Below are positions 7,584 to 17,449 of a stretch of 64,000 nt of DNA, one piece after another. The notes below the pieces were generated by a model. The model saw only the letters and a list, made by a program, of their open reading frames with translations, was not told the DNA's origin and did no database searches. Source of the DNA: Paraglaciecola sp. T6c (GTDB lineage: Bacteria > Pseudomonadota > Gammaproteobacteria > Enterobacterales > Alteromonadaceae); contig NC_008228.1 in the NCBI RefSeq assembly GCF_000014225.1, positions 4,588,001-4,652,000 on the forward strand, in the 5' to 3' direction. The translations under genes and the position numbers were made by a program. Numbering within the stretch: position 1 is the first letter of the stretch; every line of letters starts with the position of its first letter.

Positions 7584-8564
7584 TTAGTTTAAGACGCTTT
7601 TTGCCCATTGAATAAAGTCGGCGGTGACTTGCTCGCGATTGATTTCGCTTAACAATTCGTGACGTCCGTCTTGGTAGAATTGATGTGTGACCTGGGTTAA
7701 CCCCTGTTTTTGATAGGCGTTTAGCAATCGCTGAACGCCTTTGCCCTTTTCACCGACGGGATCATCAGTGCCTGAAAACACATAAATCGGCAGGGTCTTA
7801 TCTATTTTTTTGAGGGCGTGCTCAGACGCTATCGTGCCTAATGCGGTAAACATGTCGTTCCAAGTTTGGGTAGAACATTCAAAACCACACAGAGGGTCAG
7901 CGATATATTTATCGACTTCAGCCTCATCTCTAGAGAGCCAGTCAAATTCAGTCCGATTGGGTTTGAACGCTCTATTGTATGCACCAAATACCATGCTCAA
8001 AATGACGGGGCTATGCCCAGTAGCCCCTAACCTGCGCCGCTCAAATCGCGCTAACATCTGGCCCACCTTAAGCAATGCGCCCACCGGCCCATTGGTTGCC
8101 GATAGGGCCGCGGCAGAAATCGTATCACCATAACGCGCCATATAATCTTGGGTCATAAATGAGCCCATGGAATGACCGAGTAAGATAATCGGAGTATTAG
8201 GTAGGCGCCGTTGAATGTGTTGATTAACCACGGCTAAATCATTCACCGCTTTATGCCAACCGTCTTCATCCGCCATATGCCCCAGTTCGCGATCCTTTAA
8301 AACTGAGCGGCCATGCCCTCGGTGATCGTTCGCTATCACAGCGAAACCTGCTTCATTCAGCGCCAACGCAAACCGCTCGTATCGCAGGGCATGTTCACTC
8401 ATACCGTGAGCAATGTGTATCACTGCACGCACGTTACTGACAGGCTCACTGTCTGCAGGCTCGTTTCCTGCAGGCTCAGCACTGGCAGCCGAAACGCCAG
8501 TGGGCAGCCACTGATAACAACTCAGTGGCAGACCATCACTACCAGTAACGCTAAATGTTTGCAT
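7584..8564 (-). CDS. Alpha/beta hydrolase, monoacylglycerol-lipase-like
   Basis: 326 residues, close to the serine aminopeptidase S33 / lysophospholipase (PldB-like) family. It has the oxyanion region I-A-H-G-M-S-E-H (51-58), nucleophile elbow G-H-S-M-G (130-134, Ser132), a late Asp in S-G-T-D-D-P-V-G and the catalytic His in D-G-R-H-E-L-L-S. It probably hydrolyses acyl glycerols or lysophospholipids in the cytoplasm, since no signal peptide is present. A short Glu/Pro/Ala-rich insertion (about 28-44), made of EPA/EPV near-repeats, interrupts the N-terminal strand region. It lies downstream of the acyl-CoA synthetase on the same strand, 110 bases apart, so a fatty-acid supply role is plausible. 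Substrate is inferred only. Confidence 0.85.
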   Translation of the reverse strand: MQTFSVTGSDGLPLSCYQWLPTGVSAASAEPAGNEPADSEPVSNVRAVIHIAHGMSEHALRYERFALALNEAGFAVIANDHRGHGRSVLKDRELGHMADEDGWHKAVNDLAVVNQHIQRRLPNTPIILLGHSMGSFMTQDYMARYGDTISAAALSATNGPVGALLKVGQMLARFERRRLGATGHSPVILSMVFGAYNRAFKPNRTEFDWLSRDEAEVDKYIADPLCGFECSTQTWNDMFTALGTIASEHALKKIDKTLPIYVFSGTDDPVGEKGKGVQRLLNAYQKQGLTQVTHQFYQDGRHELLSEINREQVTADFIQWAKSVLN

Positions 8565-8594
8565 TGTCTCTCCAGAAAAGCCTTACATTGCGAT

Positions 8595-8613
8595 GCCTTA
8601 AAGGTCTTAAGGC
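8595..8613 (-). terminator. Small inverted repeat between hydrolase and acyl-CoA synthetase
   Basis: GCCTTAA and TTAAGGC form a perfect 7-bp stem around a 5-base loop, 60-80 bases after the acyl-CoA synthetase stop. No T run follows on the minus strand, so termination would be weak; it could also be a regulator site. Confidence 0.3.
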
Positions 8614-8674
8614 GACGATACTTTGTAGGCCTAGTGGGCTAAGTCAAAAAACATAGTCCAACGTTCAACAGCCC

Positions 8675-10318
8675 CTAGTGCAAGTCTTCTTCCCATAGTA
8701 TGCCCTCACCACGGTCTTCATCAAATAACCAACTATAGTGGCGCTCTACATCACTGCGCTTAACCTTAGTGGTGGCTGTCAGTAAATCGTTCTCTACTGT
8801 CCAACCATGGCTACACACCATAATGAAATCGAGTTTTTGATGACTTTCTAACTGACTGTTCACTTTTGCTAGCGTGTCTTGCAGAGATTTAATCACTTCA
8901 CTTGATTTACGCTTGCACGACTGATTAAGCACCACCATGGCCACTGGTTGCTTTTGTCCTGCTCCAAGCACACACGCTTGCTCCACATTTAAGTTAGCAA
9001 AAAGCAGGCTTTCAATCGGCACTGGCATCACATACTTGCCTTTTGCTGTCTTAAACTGCTCTTTAATGCGCCCCGTGATTTTGTAGGCACCTGTCTCTGT
9101 AATGGTCGCCACATCGCCCGTTCTAAACCAACCGTCAACGAAGTTCTCTGCTGTGGCTTCTGGGTCGTTATAGTATTCGTTAAACACCAAATCACCGCGG
9201 ATCAGAATTTCACTGTCAGGAGAGAGGGTCATTTCAATATTGGGCATAGGTTTGCCAATTGTGCCCAAGTCTTCATGGCTAAAAGGCATATTGCCGCTGG
9301 CAAGACCTGTAGTTTCCGTCATACCCCACCCTTCGTTGATTGGAATACCCAGACGGTGATACCAGGCCAAAACAGATTCGGACATAGGCGCAGCACCTGA
9401 GCCAAAGGTGCGGGCCTTGTGTAACCCGAGTTTTTTGCGAATTTTACTGGCGACCAATTTGCCAATAATTGGCAATTTAAGCATTTTATCTAGCTTTTCA
9501 GCGCCTACTTGGCTGATGACCTGAGCCTGAAATACCGACCATAAGCGTGGCACCGACGAGAACCCTGTAGGGCTCGCGTGCTGAATATCAGCCACGAATG
9601 TTTGTAGGTTTTCAGTAAAATACACCTCGACTTTACAGCGCACAAATACCGCCACTAAGCTGCGCTCGGTAATATGCGCCAAAGGCAAATAACTGATTGA
9701 GCGATCACCGTCTCTAATCTCAAAGAGCTCGATGACGTTGTCCGCCGCAGAAGAGAAGTTTTTATGACTCAATACCACCCCTTTTGGCAAAGACGTGGTG
9801 CCCGACGTGTAAGAAATCGTCGCCAAATCGTCATGACTTGGCAGATATGGATCCTCAATAGGTTCAAATGCTGTTAGCCAATCATTCCACTTTTCATGGC
9901 ATTCAACCGTGGGGTAAGGAAAAGATATACTCAATAACGTACTAGGAATCGCCGCTTTGGCTGCATCGAGATTATCCAATTTCCCCACGAATATCGCTTT
10001 TGCGCCGCTGTGATTAATCACGTGCTCGATAATATTCACCCCTGCGGTGGCATAAATCGGCACACTGACCATCCCCGCCATAGCAATGGCGAAGTCAGCG
10101 ATGATCCACTCAGCACAGTTTTTCGACATAATGACAATACGATCGCCTTTTTCGAAACCTTGAGCGCGTAAGCCTTGAGCAATGCGCTTGGCCTGCTCAG
10201 TCACTTCGGCCCATGTGTAGGTATGCCATTGGCGGTCGATTGGTTGATGGAACATGGGCTTATCAGGGTGCGCTTCGTTACCTGCAAATAAGCTATGCAG
10301 TACCGTTGTATTGTCCAT
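8675..10318 (-). CDS. AMP-binding long-chain acyl-CoA synthetase
   Basis: 547 residues of the ANL adenylate-forming superfamily. The P-loop-like motif I-S-Y-T-S-G-T-T-S-L-P-K-G-V lies near residue 168, G-W-G-M-T-E-T near 333, and the hinge region R-T-G-D-V-A with G-R-I-K-E-Q-F-K-T-A-K-G-K-Y near 395-420. This architecture activates a carboxylic acid, probably a medium or long fatty acid, to its CoA thioester via an acyl-adenylate. It lies 78 bases downstream of the enoyl-CoA hydratase on the same strand, so both probably serve fatty or aromatic acid beta-oxidation. No export signal. Chain-length preference cannot be read from the sequence. Confidence 0.9.
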   Translation of the reverse strand: MDNTTVLHSLFAGNEAHPDKPMFHQPIDRQWHTYTWAEVTEQAKRIAQGLRAQGFEKGDRIVIMSKNCAEWIIADFAIAMAGMVSVPIYATAGVNIIEHVINHSGAKAIFVGKLDNLDAAKAAIPSTLLSISFPYPTVECHEKWNDWLTAFEPIEDPYLPSHDDLATISYTSGTTSLPKGVVLSHKNFSSAADNVIELFEIRDGDRSISYLPLAHITERSLVAVFVRCKVEVYFTENLQTFVADIQHASPTGFSSVPRLWSVFQAQVISQVGAEKLDKMLKLPIIGKLVASKIRKKLGLHKARTFGSGAAPMSESVLAWYHRLGIPINEGWGMTETTGLASGNMPFSHEDLGTIGKPMPNIEMTLSPDSEILIRGDLVFNEYYNDPEATAENFVDGWFRTGDVATITETGAYKITGRIKEQFKTAKGKYVMPVPIESLLFANLNVEQACVLGAGQKQPVAMVVLNQSCKRKSSEVIKSLQDTLAKVNSQLESHQKLDFIMVCSHGWTVENDLLTATTKVKRSDVERHYSWLFDEDRGEGILWEEDLH

Positions 10319-10396
10319 TAACTACTCCTATATCAATAATTTAGAACCTACGGCGCATTACCCAAAATATGCCGCCACGTCCTCATGTTAGTACGA

Positions 10397-11179
10397 CTAC
10401 CGACCGGTGAATTTCGCTTTACGCTTAGCTAAAAATGCACTACTGCCCTCTTTGGCATCTTCACTGTTGGCACATATTTTTTGTAATTTGGCTTCATGGT
10501 CAAACGTATCACTCAAGTTACTTTGCGTAGCAACATGTAACGCCTCTTTAGCGTAACGCAATGCTAATGGCGCTTTAGTACTGAGTTCGTTAGCCAGTGA
10601 CATAGCTTCATCCAGTAGTGCAGCGTTTGGTACAACACGATTACACAGCCCTAGCTGTAAGCACTCCGTTGCACTTAATTTAGTACCCAGCGCGATCAGC
10701 TCATAAGCGCGTTTGCGCCCCACCGTTTGCGCAAGATGCCAAGTAGCGCCACCATCAGGTATTAAACCAATAGCGCTAAAAGCTTGATAAATATAGGCAT
10801 TCTCGGCCATGATAGTTAAATCGCATGCCATTGCGAACGCGCTACCAATGCCTGCAGCTGCGCCATTGACGGCGCTAATCCAAGGTTTTGGTGCCTGCGT
10901 TATCGCCATCAAAGCGGGTTTATATTCTTGTATCAAGCCCTGCTCTACATCTAGCTCATCAGGCATGACTTCGTTTAAATCGGCGCCTGCACTGAAGGCT
11001 CTGCCTTCCCCCATCAGCACCACAGCTCGTATGCTATCGTCGGCATTGACCTTGTTCGCGGCTTCACGGAAGGATTTACGCTGACTATCATCAAAAGCAT
11101 TTAGTTTATCGGGGCGATTAAAGCAAATGACGGCAACGCTGCCGTGGATAGAAGTGGTGACAGATAAGGCTTCGGACAC
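10397..11179 (-). CDS. Enoyl-CoA hydratase/isomerase family protein
   Basis: 260 residues, the normal size for a crotonase-fold enzyme. The oxyanion-hole motifs are present: R-A-F-S-A-G-A-D-L near residue 60 and N-G-A-A-A-G-I-G near 105. The glutamate expected at the first catalytic position of classic hydratases is less clear; the segment Y-I-Y-Q-A-F-S-A-I-G-L-I-P-D-G-G-A lies at about 134-150. It hydrates or isomerises a 2-enoyl-CoA. It is followed on the same strand by an acyl-CoA synthetase and a lipase-like hydrolase, a likely fatty-acid catabolic unit. A strong hairpin lies 50-90 bases upstream of the start. Confidence 0.88.
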   Translation of the reverse strand: MSEALSVTTSIHGSVAVICFNRPDKLNAFDDSQRKSFREAANKVNADDSIRAVVLMGEGRAFSAGADLNEVMPDELDVEQGLIQEYKPALMAITQAPKPWISAVNGAAAGIGSAFAMACDLTIMAENAYIYQAFSAIGLIPDGGATWHLAQTVGRKRAYELIALGTKLSATECLQLGLCNRVVPNAALLDEAMSLANELSTKAPLALRYAKEALHVATQSNLSDTFDHEAKLQKICANSEDAKEGSSAFLAKRKAKFTGR

Positions 11180-11228
11180 AATATTTGCTCTCTACTCGAA
11201 ATGGCTGGTTTAGTATCTTCACAGCGCC

Positions 11229-11266
11229 TCCCTATCGTTACCGCGGAAGAACGCGGTGGATAGGGA
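11229..11266. repeat. Two-part hairpin upstream of the enoyl-CoA hydratase gene
   Basis: TCCCTATC pairs with GATAGGGA (8 bp) and, inside that, ACCGCG pairs with CGCGGT (6 bp), separated by a small internal bulge and closed by a six-base loop. It lies 50-87 bases upstream of the hydratase start, probably in its leader. It might be a leader structure or a scattered extragenic element. It has no terminator-type T run. Confidence 0.6.
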
Positions 11267-11381
11267 TGGCACGAATGACATGAACCATGCCACCAAGTTA
11301 GCAAAAAGGTAAATTGAATCTAGCTATGGAGGACCATATTCAGATGTTATAGAAGTGTTAATATGCTACCAAGAAAGAGTT

Positions 11382-11440
11382 TAACAGCATTTTTGAGCCG
11401 TCTTTCATCCTAAATACGGCTCAAACTATATATGCTGTTA
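11382..11440 (-). terminator. Nested hairpin at the end of the MarR-like gene
   Basis: Outer arms TAACAGCAT/ATGCTGTTA (9 bp) enclose inner arms TTGAGCCGT/ACGGCTCAA (9 bp) and a 14-base loop. The right outer arm includes the stop codon of the MarR-like gene. Placed at the 3' end, it probably stabilises or ends the transcript, although only a short T-rich stretch follows on the minus strand. Confidence 0.5.
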
Positions 11441-12034
11441 CAAAGATGCCGCTGCGCGCGATGCTTGGTCGTATAAACCTGACATTGAACGCAATGTGGA
11501 CGCCAGTTTAGCTAATTCTTGTTGGTCGATATCGAGCATACTTAGCCCATCAAGTAAACATCGCTCACGAACGCGACCATACTCCTCACAAGCCAGTTTC
11601 CCCTTGTCAGACGTGGCGTAAAAAATCTCTTTACCACGCTTAGTGCCGATGACTAATTCAAGCTTTAGCAACTTTTTAAGCGCGTAATTCACTGTGTGGG
11701 TATCAATAATATTCAGCATAAAGGCTATGTCGTTCAAGCGCTTTTCGCGCCCTCGATGATTGATATTGTGCAGTATCAAAATATCTAGCACCGCCAACTC
11801 ACCAATACCGGCTGCATTAGCGCAGCGCACCATCCACTGTGAAAACGCGTTGTACACCACCGTCATACCATATTCGACTTCTGATAATGGCCAATTTCCA
11901 TCACTGGCCAAATGCTCAGAGGAAACGATTTTTCTCTGGTTATCCGTGCTTTGGGTATCAGAGTGCTCGACGTCAGTTCGTTCGCGATCAGTGACTTCAG
12001 CTGTGCCCTTAGTCGTTTTATCCTTATCGCTCAT
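11438..12034 (-). CDS. MarR-like winged-helix transcriptional regulator
   Basis: 198 residues. The N-terminal 45 residues are polar and Asp/Thr/Ser-rich. A winged-helix DNA-binding domain follows (about 70-150), with the recognition part I-I-D-T-H-T-V-N-Y-A-L-K-K-L-L-K-L-E-L-V and wing G-T-K-R-G-K-E-I-F-Y-A-T. A helical C-terminal tail would dimerise. It begins two bases after the oxoprolinase stop codon on the same strand, so it is probably co-translated with it and controls the oxoprolinase/transporter pair. Repressor or activator, and the ligand, are unknown. A nested hairpin covers its stop codon. Confidence 0.75.
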   Translation of the reverse strand: MSDKDKTTKGTAEVTDRERTDVEHSDTQSTDNQRKIVSSEHLASDGNWPLSEVEYGMTVVYNAFSQWMVRCANAAGIGELAVLDILILHNINHRGREKRLNDIAFMLNIIDTHTVNYALKKLLKLELVIGTKRGKEIFYATSDKGKLACEEYGRVRERCLLDGLSMLDIDQQELAKLASTLRSMSGLYDQASRAAASL

Positions 12035-12036
12035 GG

Positions 12037-15000
12037 TTACTCTCCTTGCCCAGTGGTATCTGTCTTTTTACCTTGCGTCTTTTTGTCTGCTCTCTTTTTG
12101 TCTACTCTCTTTTTGTCTACCGTTTTTTTATCAGTCGCTTTATCAGTCGTTTTATCAAAAACACTGCCAAACCCGCCGCCAGTAGGTGTTTGAATAACCA
12201 CTACATCATTTACTTGTACTTGGGTTTCACCGTTGCCGGTCAAATCTAACCATTTCTGGCCGTTACGCTCAATCCAGTTATGCCCAAGTTCACCTGAATC
12301 CCCCCCATTAACACCGGCTAGCGGGACTTCCCGATGGCCAGACAATATTGCGCACTGCATCTGCGCTAAAAAGCGAATGCGTCTTTCGATACCGTCACCC
12401 GCATCCCATTGGCCTTTGCCGCCCGAACCTCTGCGTACGATAAACTTGTCCAACAATACGGGGTAACGAGACTCTAGAATCTCAGGATCCGTCAAGCGTG
12501 AGTTTGTCATGTGGGTATGCACTGCCGCTGCGCCATCAAAACCAGGAACTGCAGGGGCGCCAGAGCAAATGGTTTCATAATATTGGTACTTCGCATTACC
12601 GAACGTCAGGTTATTCATAGTGCCTTGGCTCATGCCGAGCGTACCCAACGCCCCGAACAATGCGTTAGTCGCCGCTTGGCTGACTTCTACGTTACCGGCA
12701 ACCACGGCCGCGGGGTAAACAGGGTTAAGCATTGACCCCTCTGGCACAAGAATGCTGAGTGGGCGCATGCAGCCTGCGTTTAACGGGATATCGCTATCGA
12801 CCAGGCAGCGAAAAACATAAAGCACAACGGCTTGCGTAATCGCCCCAGGCGCATTGAAATTATTCGGCTGCTGGGGGCTCGTGCCAGTAAAATCGATGCT
12901 GGCACTGCGATTAGCGTGATCCACTGCTACTTTCACGCAAATATGTAAGCCGCCATCCATCTCGTAGCGGTACTCGCCGCCTTGTAGAGTGTCTATGGTG
13001 CGCCTTACGCTTTCTTCAGCATTATCCATAATATGTTGGGTGTAGGTGTTCACTACACCCAAGGTGTGTTCATCGACTAATTTAAGTAACTCTTGATAAC
13101 CTCGGCGATTAGCGCCGATTTGAGCCTGTAAGTCGGCCACATTCTGGTTGAAATTACGTACCGGATAAGTCGCACCTTGCATCAATGCTTGCAGCTCGTC
13201 ATGCAGAAAGCGCCCCTTTGAGACCAACTTCATGCACGGGATCACCACGCCTTCTTCAATAATAGTTTTAGCCTTCGGTGACATAGAGCCTGGTGCAATA
13301 CCACCTATATCTGCGTGATGCGCGCGGCTGGCCACAAAGAACATTACGTTTTCTTTCTGCTGATCAAAGATAGGGGTGATCACCGTCACATCAGGTAAGT
13401 GAGAGCCGCCGTTAAAAGGATCGTTGTGAATAAACACATCACCTACTTCAATACTCAGGCCGCTCTGAATAAGCACTTTCACCGTGGCATCCATCGACCC
13501 CAAATGCACCGGAATATGTGGCGCATTAGCAATTAGCTGACCCTGCACGTCAAACACGGCGCAGGAAAAGTCCAATCGCTCCTTGATGTTGACCGAAGAT
13601 GACGTATTGCGCAGCACTATACCCATTTGCTCCGCTATCGACATAAACTGGTTATTGAAGATTTCCACCAGCACAGGATCGCTTTTCTCATGACTAACCG
13701 CTGGTGTATTTTGAGTGTCGCTGTTTTCCAAGGCGTCGACTGCTCTCTTTTTCAACACCAAATGCTTGTGCTCGGTCATGCTTGCAAGCCAATTTGGCTC
13801 CACAATAACGGTGCCATTGTCCTCTATAATAATCGCCGGGCCTTGAACTTGATGACCTGGCAGCAACTCAGCTAGCGAATAAATAGGCGTGTTGTGCCAC
13901 GCTCCTCCTGAAAATACTTGGGTCGTGTACTGGGCATCAGGCACGGCTGATTCAGCAAGAGGATAAACAGGCTCATCAATATATTGCCCCCCACCCGCAG
14001 ACTCCATAGAGATAGATTCAACGATGATGGCTTTATCAGGGGAGATGAAGCCATATTGAGCTGCGTGTTGAGCTTCGAAGTCTTGCTGCATTTGATCGAT
14101 AGTGGCTTGGCTTATTGGCAGAGTCGTATCGGTGCCCTGATAACGTAAAAATACCGTTGCGCTATGGCTTTGCTCGGCATCTTCAATTCCTTGATCTTTA
14201 AGCTCCTTACTGGTGTGCGCTTTTAAACGAGCAAAGGCAGCATTGAGCGCCTCAAGGCCACTGGGATCCATCACTTTTTGAAAGGTTTCCGTGCGTTGAC
14301 TGCGGATATCCGCCAGCCCCATACCATAAGCCGACAAAATACTGGCAAAAGGATGAATAAAGATAGTTTGCATGCCCAAGCGGTCTGCTACTAAACACGC
14401 ATGCTGGCCGCCTGCGCCGCCAAAACAGGTTAAGGCGTATTGCTGCACGTCGTACCCACGCTCAATGGAAATTTTCTTGATCGCCTGGGCCATATGTTCA
14501 ATGGCTATGGTCAAAAAGCCTTCAGCCACATGTTCTGGGCTGCTTTGCGTGCTTTGTTGTTGGGCAATCTCTGCAAAGGCAGCTTTAACGGCCTCATCAT
14601 CAATAGCTTGGTTGTGCTGGGGCCCAAATAATTTAGGGAAGAAGCGCGGGTCAACTTTGCCCAAGCACACGTTGGCATCGGTCACGGTTAACGGCCCGCC
14701 ATTTCGATAAGACATGGGGCCAGGAAATGCCCCCGCTGATTCCGGCCCTACGCGAAAGCGTTGCTCATCAACGTGTAATATTGAACCACCGCCTGCGGCT
14801 ACCGTATGCACGCTCATCATGGGTACACTCATGCGCACACCAGCCACTTGGGTTTCAAAGGCGCGTTCAAAATCCCCTGCATAATGAGAGACATCCGTAG
14901 AGGTGCCGCCCATATCAAAACCGATGATTTTATTAAAACCGGCTAATTCGCTAGTGCGCACGGCCCCGATAATGCCACCAGCAGGGCCAGATAAAATCGC

Positions 15001-15918
15001 GTCCCGGCCCTGAAATTTACTCGCTGCGGTTAAACCGCCGGATGAGCGCATAAACTGCAGGCGCTTGCTATCACTACTCACCGATTTTGCTTCAACCATA
15101 GCAGTGTTTTCATCGGTACCAGTACTTGTTTTTGAACTTGTGCCTCCGCCTGTCTCAGCGCCAATTGCTGCCCCAACTCGTTGCACATAACGACGTAAAA
15201 TAGGCGATAAATAGGCATCAACCACTGTGGTATCGCCTCTTGGTACAATACGCACCATGGGGCTTACATCGTGACTGGTACTGATTTGGCTAAAACCAAT
15301 TTCTTTGGCAATCGCCGCAATTCGTAATTCATGCTCGGGAAATTTATACGCATGCATTAATACTATGGCGACCGAACGAAACCCTGCCTCATAGCGCTGC
15401 TGAAGTTCTTGGCGCACAGTCTCCTCGCATAGTGCGACTAGCTCGTTTCCTTCATCGTCGAAACGCTCAGACACTTCGATAACGTCTTGATACAACACTT
15501 CAGGTTTTTCAATATTTAAGGCGAAGGTTTTTGGACGCACTTGATAGCCTATTTCGAGCACATCCCGTAAACCTGCAGTGATAATAAGCACGGTGGGCTC
15601 GCCCTTGCGCTCTAGCAACGCATTGGTAGCCACGGTTGTGCCCATTTTCACGCTGCTAATCAATTGGTTCGGGATAGGCGCAGTGGCCTCAACATTTAGA
15701 AAATCACGAATACCTTGCAAAGCAGCGTCTTCGTAAGCCGTTGGATTTTCAGACAGCAGCTTTCTCGTTAGAAACTGACCTTGGGGTGTTTTCGCTACGA
15801 TGTCAGTGAACGTACCGCCCCTGTCGATCCAAAAATCCCAGCGCTTGGCGTCTGAGCCATTTGTATCAGATGAAGAATGAAGGTTAGGTATCGATTGCTC
15901 ACTGGCAGTGCGCGTCAT
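12037..15918 (-). CDS. 5-oxoprolinase / hydantoinase (fused HyuA-HyuB)
   Basis: 1293 residues from the ATG at 15918, chosen because AAGGA precedes it and the open frame beyond shows no homology. The HyuA half (about 25-720) has the actin-like ATPase phosphate motifs D-R-G-G-T-F-T-D near residue 30 and F-D-M-G-G-T-S-T-D near 330. The HyuB half (about 760-1250) starts [15 protein letters not shown] and ends near T-G-G-G-F-G. Fusions like this hydrolyse 5-oxoproline to glutamate with ATP, or open related cyclic amides. The last 40 residues are odd: a Lys/Asp/Thr tail of repeated D-K-K-T/R-V/A units absent from the usual enzyme. It is followed by the MarR-like gene with no real gap and faces an Nramp-fold transporter. 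Confidence 0.88.
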   Translation of the reverse strand: MTRTASEQSIPNLHSSSDTNGSDAKRWDFWIDRGGTFTDIVAKTPQGQFLTRKLLSENPTAYEDAALQGIRDFLNVEATAPIPNQLISSVKMGTTVATNALLERKGEPTVLIITAGLRDVLEIGYQVRPKTFALNIEKPEVLYQDVIEVSERFDDEGNELVALCEETVRQELQQRYEAGFRSVAIVLMHAYKFPEHELRIAAIAKEIGFSQISTSHDVSPMVRIVPRGDTTVVDAYLSPILRRYVQRVGAAIGAETGGGTSSKTSTGTDENTAMVEAKSVSSDSKRLQFMRSSGGLTAASKFQGRDAILSGPAGGIIGAVRTSELAGFNKIIGFDMGGTSTDVSHYAGDFERAFETQVAGVRMSVPMMSVHTVAAGGGSILHVDEQRFRVGPESAGAFPGPMSYRNGGPLTVTDANVCLGKVDPRFFPKLFGPQHNQAIDDEAVKAAFAEIAQQQSTQSSPEHVAEGFLTIAIEHMAQAIKKISIERGYDVQQYALTCFGGAGGQHACLVADRLGMQTIFIHPFASILSAYGMGLADIRSQRTETFQKVMDPSGLEALNAAFARLKAHTSKELKDQGIEDAEQSHSATVFLRYQGTDTTLPISQATIDQMQQDFEAQHAAQYGFISPDKAIIVESISMESAGGGQYIDEPVYPLAESAVPDAQYTTQVFSGGAWHNTPIYSLAELLPGHQVQGPAIIIEDNGTVIVEPNWLASMTEHKHLVLKKRAVDALENSDTQNTPAVSHEKSDPVLVEIFNNQFMSIAEQMGIVLRNTSSSVNIKERLDFSCAVFDVQGQLIANAPHIPVHLGSMDATVKVLIQSGLSIEVGDVFIHNDPFNGGSHLPDVTVITPIFDQQKENVMFFVASRAHHADIGGIAPGSMSPKAKTIIEEGVVIPCMKLVSKGRFLHDELQALMQGATYPVRNFNQNVADLQAQIGANRRGYQELLKLVDEHTLGVVNTYTQHIMDNAEESVRRTIDTLQGGEYRYEMDGGLHICVKVAVDHANRSASIDFTGTSPQQPNNFNAPGAITQAVVLYVFRCLVDSDIPLNAGCMRPLSILVPEGSMLNPVYPAAVVAGNVEVSQAATNALFGALGTLGMSQGTMNNLTFGNAKYQYYETICSGAPAVPGFDGAAAVHTHMTNSRLTDPEILESRYPVLLDKFIVRRGSGGKGQWDAGDGIERRIRFLAQMQCAILSGHREVPLAGVNGGDSGELGHNWIERNGQKWLDLTGNGETQVQVNDVVVIQTPTGGGFGSVFDKTTDKATDKKTVDKKRVDKKRADKKTQGKKTDTTGQGE
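12070..12165. repeat. Short degenerate repeats encoding a lysine-rich tail
   Basis: On the plus strand CTCTTTTTGTCTAC-like units recur at about 15-base spacing, followed by TTTATCAGTCG units at 15-base spacing. On the minus strand they code for the repeated DKK/TDKA tail of the oxoprolinase. The period is a multiple of three, so unit changes keep the frame. Confidence 0.7.
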
Positions 15919-16004
15919 ATTTTTTAATTCCTTTGCGAAACGAAGTAGAAATGTACTTAACGTCAATCTAACCACACAATGATAATTTATCAATATTTTG
16001 TAGA

Positions 16005-16010
16005 TATAAT
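16005..16010 (+). promoter_or_regulatory. Possible -10 box in the oxoprolinase/transporter divergent region
   Basis: A perfect TATAAT lies in the AT-rich 217-base gap between the two divergent genes, about 125 bases before the transporter start. No good -35 box is found at the normal distance, so this is a weak call. Confidence 0.3.
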
Positions 16011-16135
16011 GTTGATATGCGTTTTTTATGTTGCTAAGTTGACACAGCAACAAAGCTAATGGGTAAGGTCGTCTACCATTGAAAATGCTTAACTTAATTA
16101 GATTCGCTGAAGCGAGCACATAGGAAATACCTGAT

Positions 16136-17362
16136 ATGCCGTCATTAAATTTTTTTAAGAATGTCGGGCCCGGCGCCTTAGTCGCCGCTGCCTTTATAGG
16201 CCCGGGCACGGTCACTGTGTGCACATTAGCCGGAGCGAATTTTGGATATACCTTGTTGTGGGCATTACTGTTCGCCACTGTCTCAACCATTATTTTCCAA
16301 GAAATGTCTGGGCGCTTGGGCACCATAGCGCAAAAGGGACTGGGTGAAGCGCTACGCGATAGCTTGCAACACTCGATGTGGAAATGGCCTCTGTTTGCCC
16401 TGATTGCCATGGCGCTTTACGGTGGCAATGCCGCATACGAAGCGGGCAATTTATCTGGGGCGGCGCTTGGAGTGAGTGCGATATTGGATGAGCCAAACGA
16501 CACTATGTTTACTTGGACCATCGTTCTTATCACGCTTGTCGCAGCGTTAGTACTTTGGCGAGGCAGCTACAAGCAGGTAGAGCGCTTGCTTATGGTGTTA
16601 GTGCTTTTTATGGGTGTGGCATTTGTCAGCACGTTTATTGTCAGCCAGCCTGATTTTGGCGCCTTTTTCCATGGTATGTTCACGCCGACCCTGCCGGATG
16701 ATAGTTTAATTACTGTGGTCGCTTTAATCGGCACGACTGTTGTGCCATATAACTTATTTTTACACGCCTCTGCAGCAAAGGCGCGCTGGCAAGGTGAAGC
16801 GGATTTGTCTGCTGCCCGCGCTGATTCAGTGGTCTCTATTGGTTTAGGTGGCTTGGTGGCAATGTTCATAGTATCTACGGCCGCTGCGAGTTTATTCTCT
16901 CGCGGTTTAGGGGCGAATAGTGCAGCGGATATGGCGATTCAGCTGGAGCCTTTGTTTGGCAGCTTTTCTAAGTATCTATTGGGTGCTGGATTATTAGCTG
17001 CGGGCCTGAGCAGTTCACTGACCGCCCCATTAGCAACAGCCTATGCCATCACTGAAATCGTTAACCCAAACGCCAAAATGAAAGAAAAAATATTTCGCGG
17101 TATCAGCTTAAGTGTGCTGGCAGTGGGAATGGTCTTTGCGCTAAGTGGCGCTAAACCAATCAATATTATTATTGGGGCTCAGTTTGCCAATGGTTTGTTG
17201 CTCCCCATCATTGCTGCCTTCTTACTTTACACCATGAATAACAAGGCACTTTTGGGCAAATACACCAATGGCATTGTGGCCAATAGTTTGGGCGTAATCG
17301 TATTTATAGTGTCGCTGGGGTTAGGCGTACGCTTGGTTCTAAAATCACTGTCTGTGATGTGA
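16136..17362 (+). CDS. Nramp-fold transporter lacking the usual metal motifs
   Basis: 408 residues with about eleven membrane helices and an Nramp-like arrangement. The first-helix motif, normally DPGN, is GPGT (residues 22-25). The sixth-helix motif, normally MPHN-LY-LHS, is VPYN-LF-LHA (203-211). The Asp and Met that bind transition metals are therefore missing. Proteins of this kind are usually labelled divalent-metal transporters by homology. Here another substrate seems more likely. It is transcribed away from the 5-oxoprolinase gene, 217 bases apart, so import of an oxoproline- or hydantoin-like compound is my inference. AGGAA precedes the start and a strong terminator follows. Confidence 0.75.
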   Translation: MPSLNFFKNVGPGALVAAAFIGPGTVTVCTLAGANFGYTLLWALLFATVSTIIFQEMSGRLGTIAQKGLGEALRDSLQHSMWKWPLFALIAMALYGGNAAYEAGNLSGAALGVSAILDEPNDTMFTWTIVLITLVAALVLWRGSYKQVERLLMVLVLFMGVAFVSTFIVSQPDFGAFFHGMFTPTLPDDSLITVVALIGTTVVPYNLFLHASAAKARWQGEADLSAARADSVVSIGLGGLVAMFIVSTAAASLFSRGLGANSAADMAIQLEPLFGSFSKYLLGAGLLAAGLSSSLTAPLATAYAITEIVNPNAKMKEKIFRGISLSVLAVGMVFALSGAKPINIIIGAQFANGLLLPIIAAFLLYTMNNKALLGKYTNGIVANSLGVIVFIVSLGLGVRLVLKSLSVM

Positions 17363-17398
17363 TAACGACATGCGTGTAGCGCGCTATCTTACGTGCAC

Positions 17399-17424
17399 AA
17401 AAAAAGGCGCTAAGCGCCTTTTTT
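17399..17424. terminator. Bidirectional rho-independent terminator
   Basis: Six A, then GGCGC-TAA-GCGCC, then six T. The stem is flanked by A and T runs, so it can end transcription from both the transporter (plus) and the DUF3010 gene (minus), which converge here. Confidence 0.9.
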
Positions 17425-17449
17425 AAAAACTAAATGATATAGCAACAAG

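Noticed and set aside
12046-12249. Plus-strand frame rich in Leu/Phe/Val, like a membrane peptide
   Set aside because: It is the opposite strand of the oxoprolinase lysine-rich repeat tail, so its hydrophobic look is a by-product of the AAA/GAC codons.
15919-16410. Open frame extending the oxoprolinase N-terminus by 164 codons
   Set aside because: It overlaps the Nramp-type gene on the other strand, shows no domain, and the ATG at 15918 has a good ribosome site.
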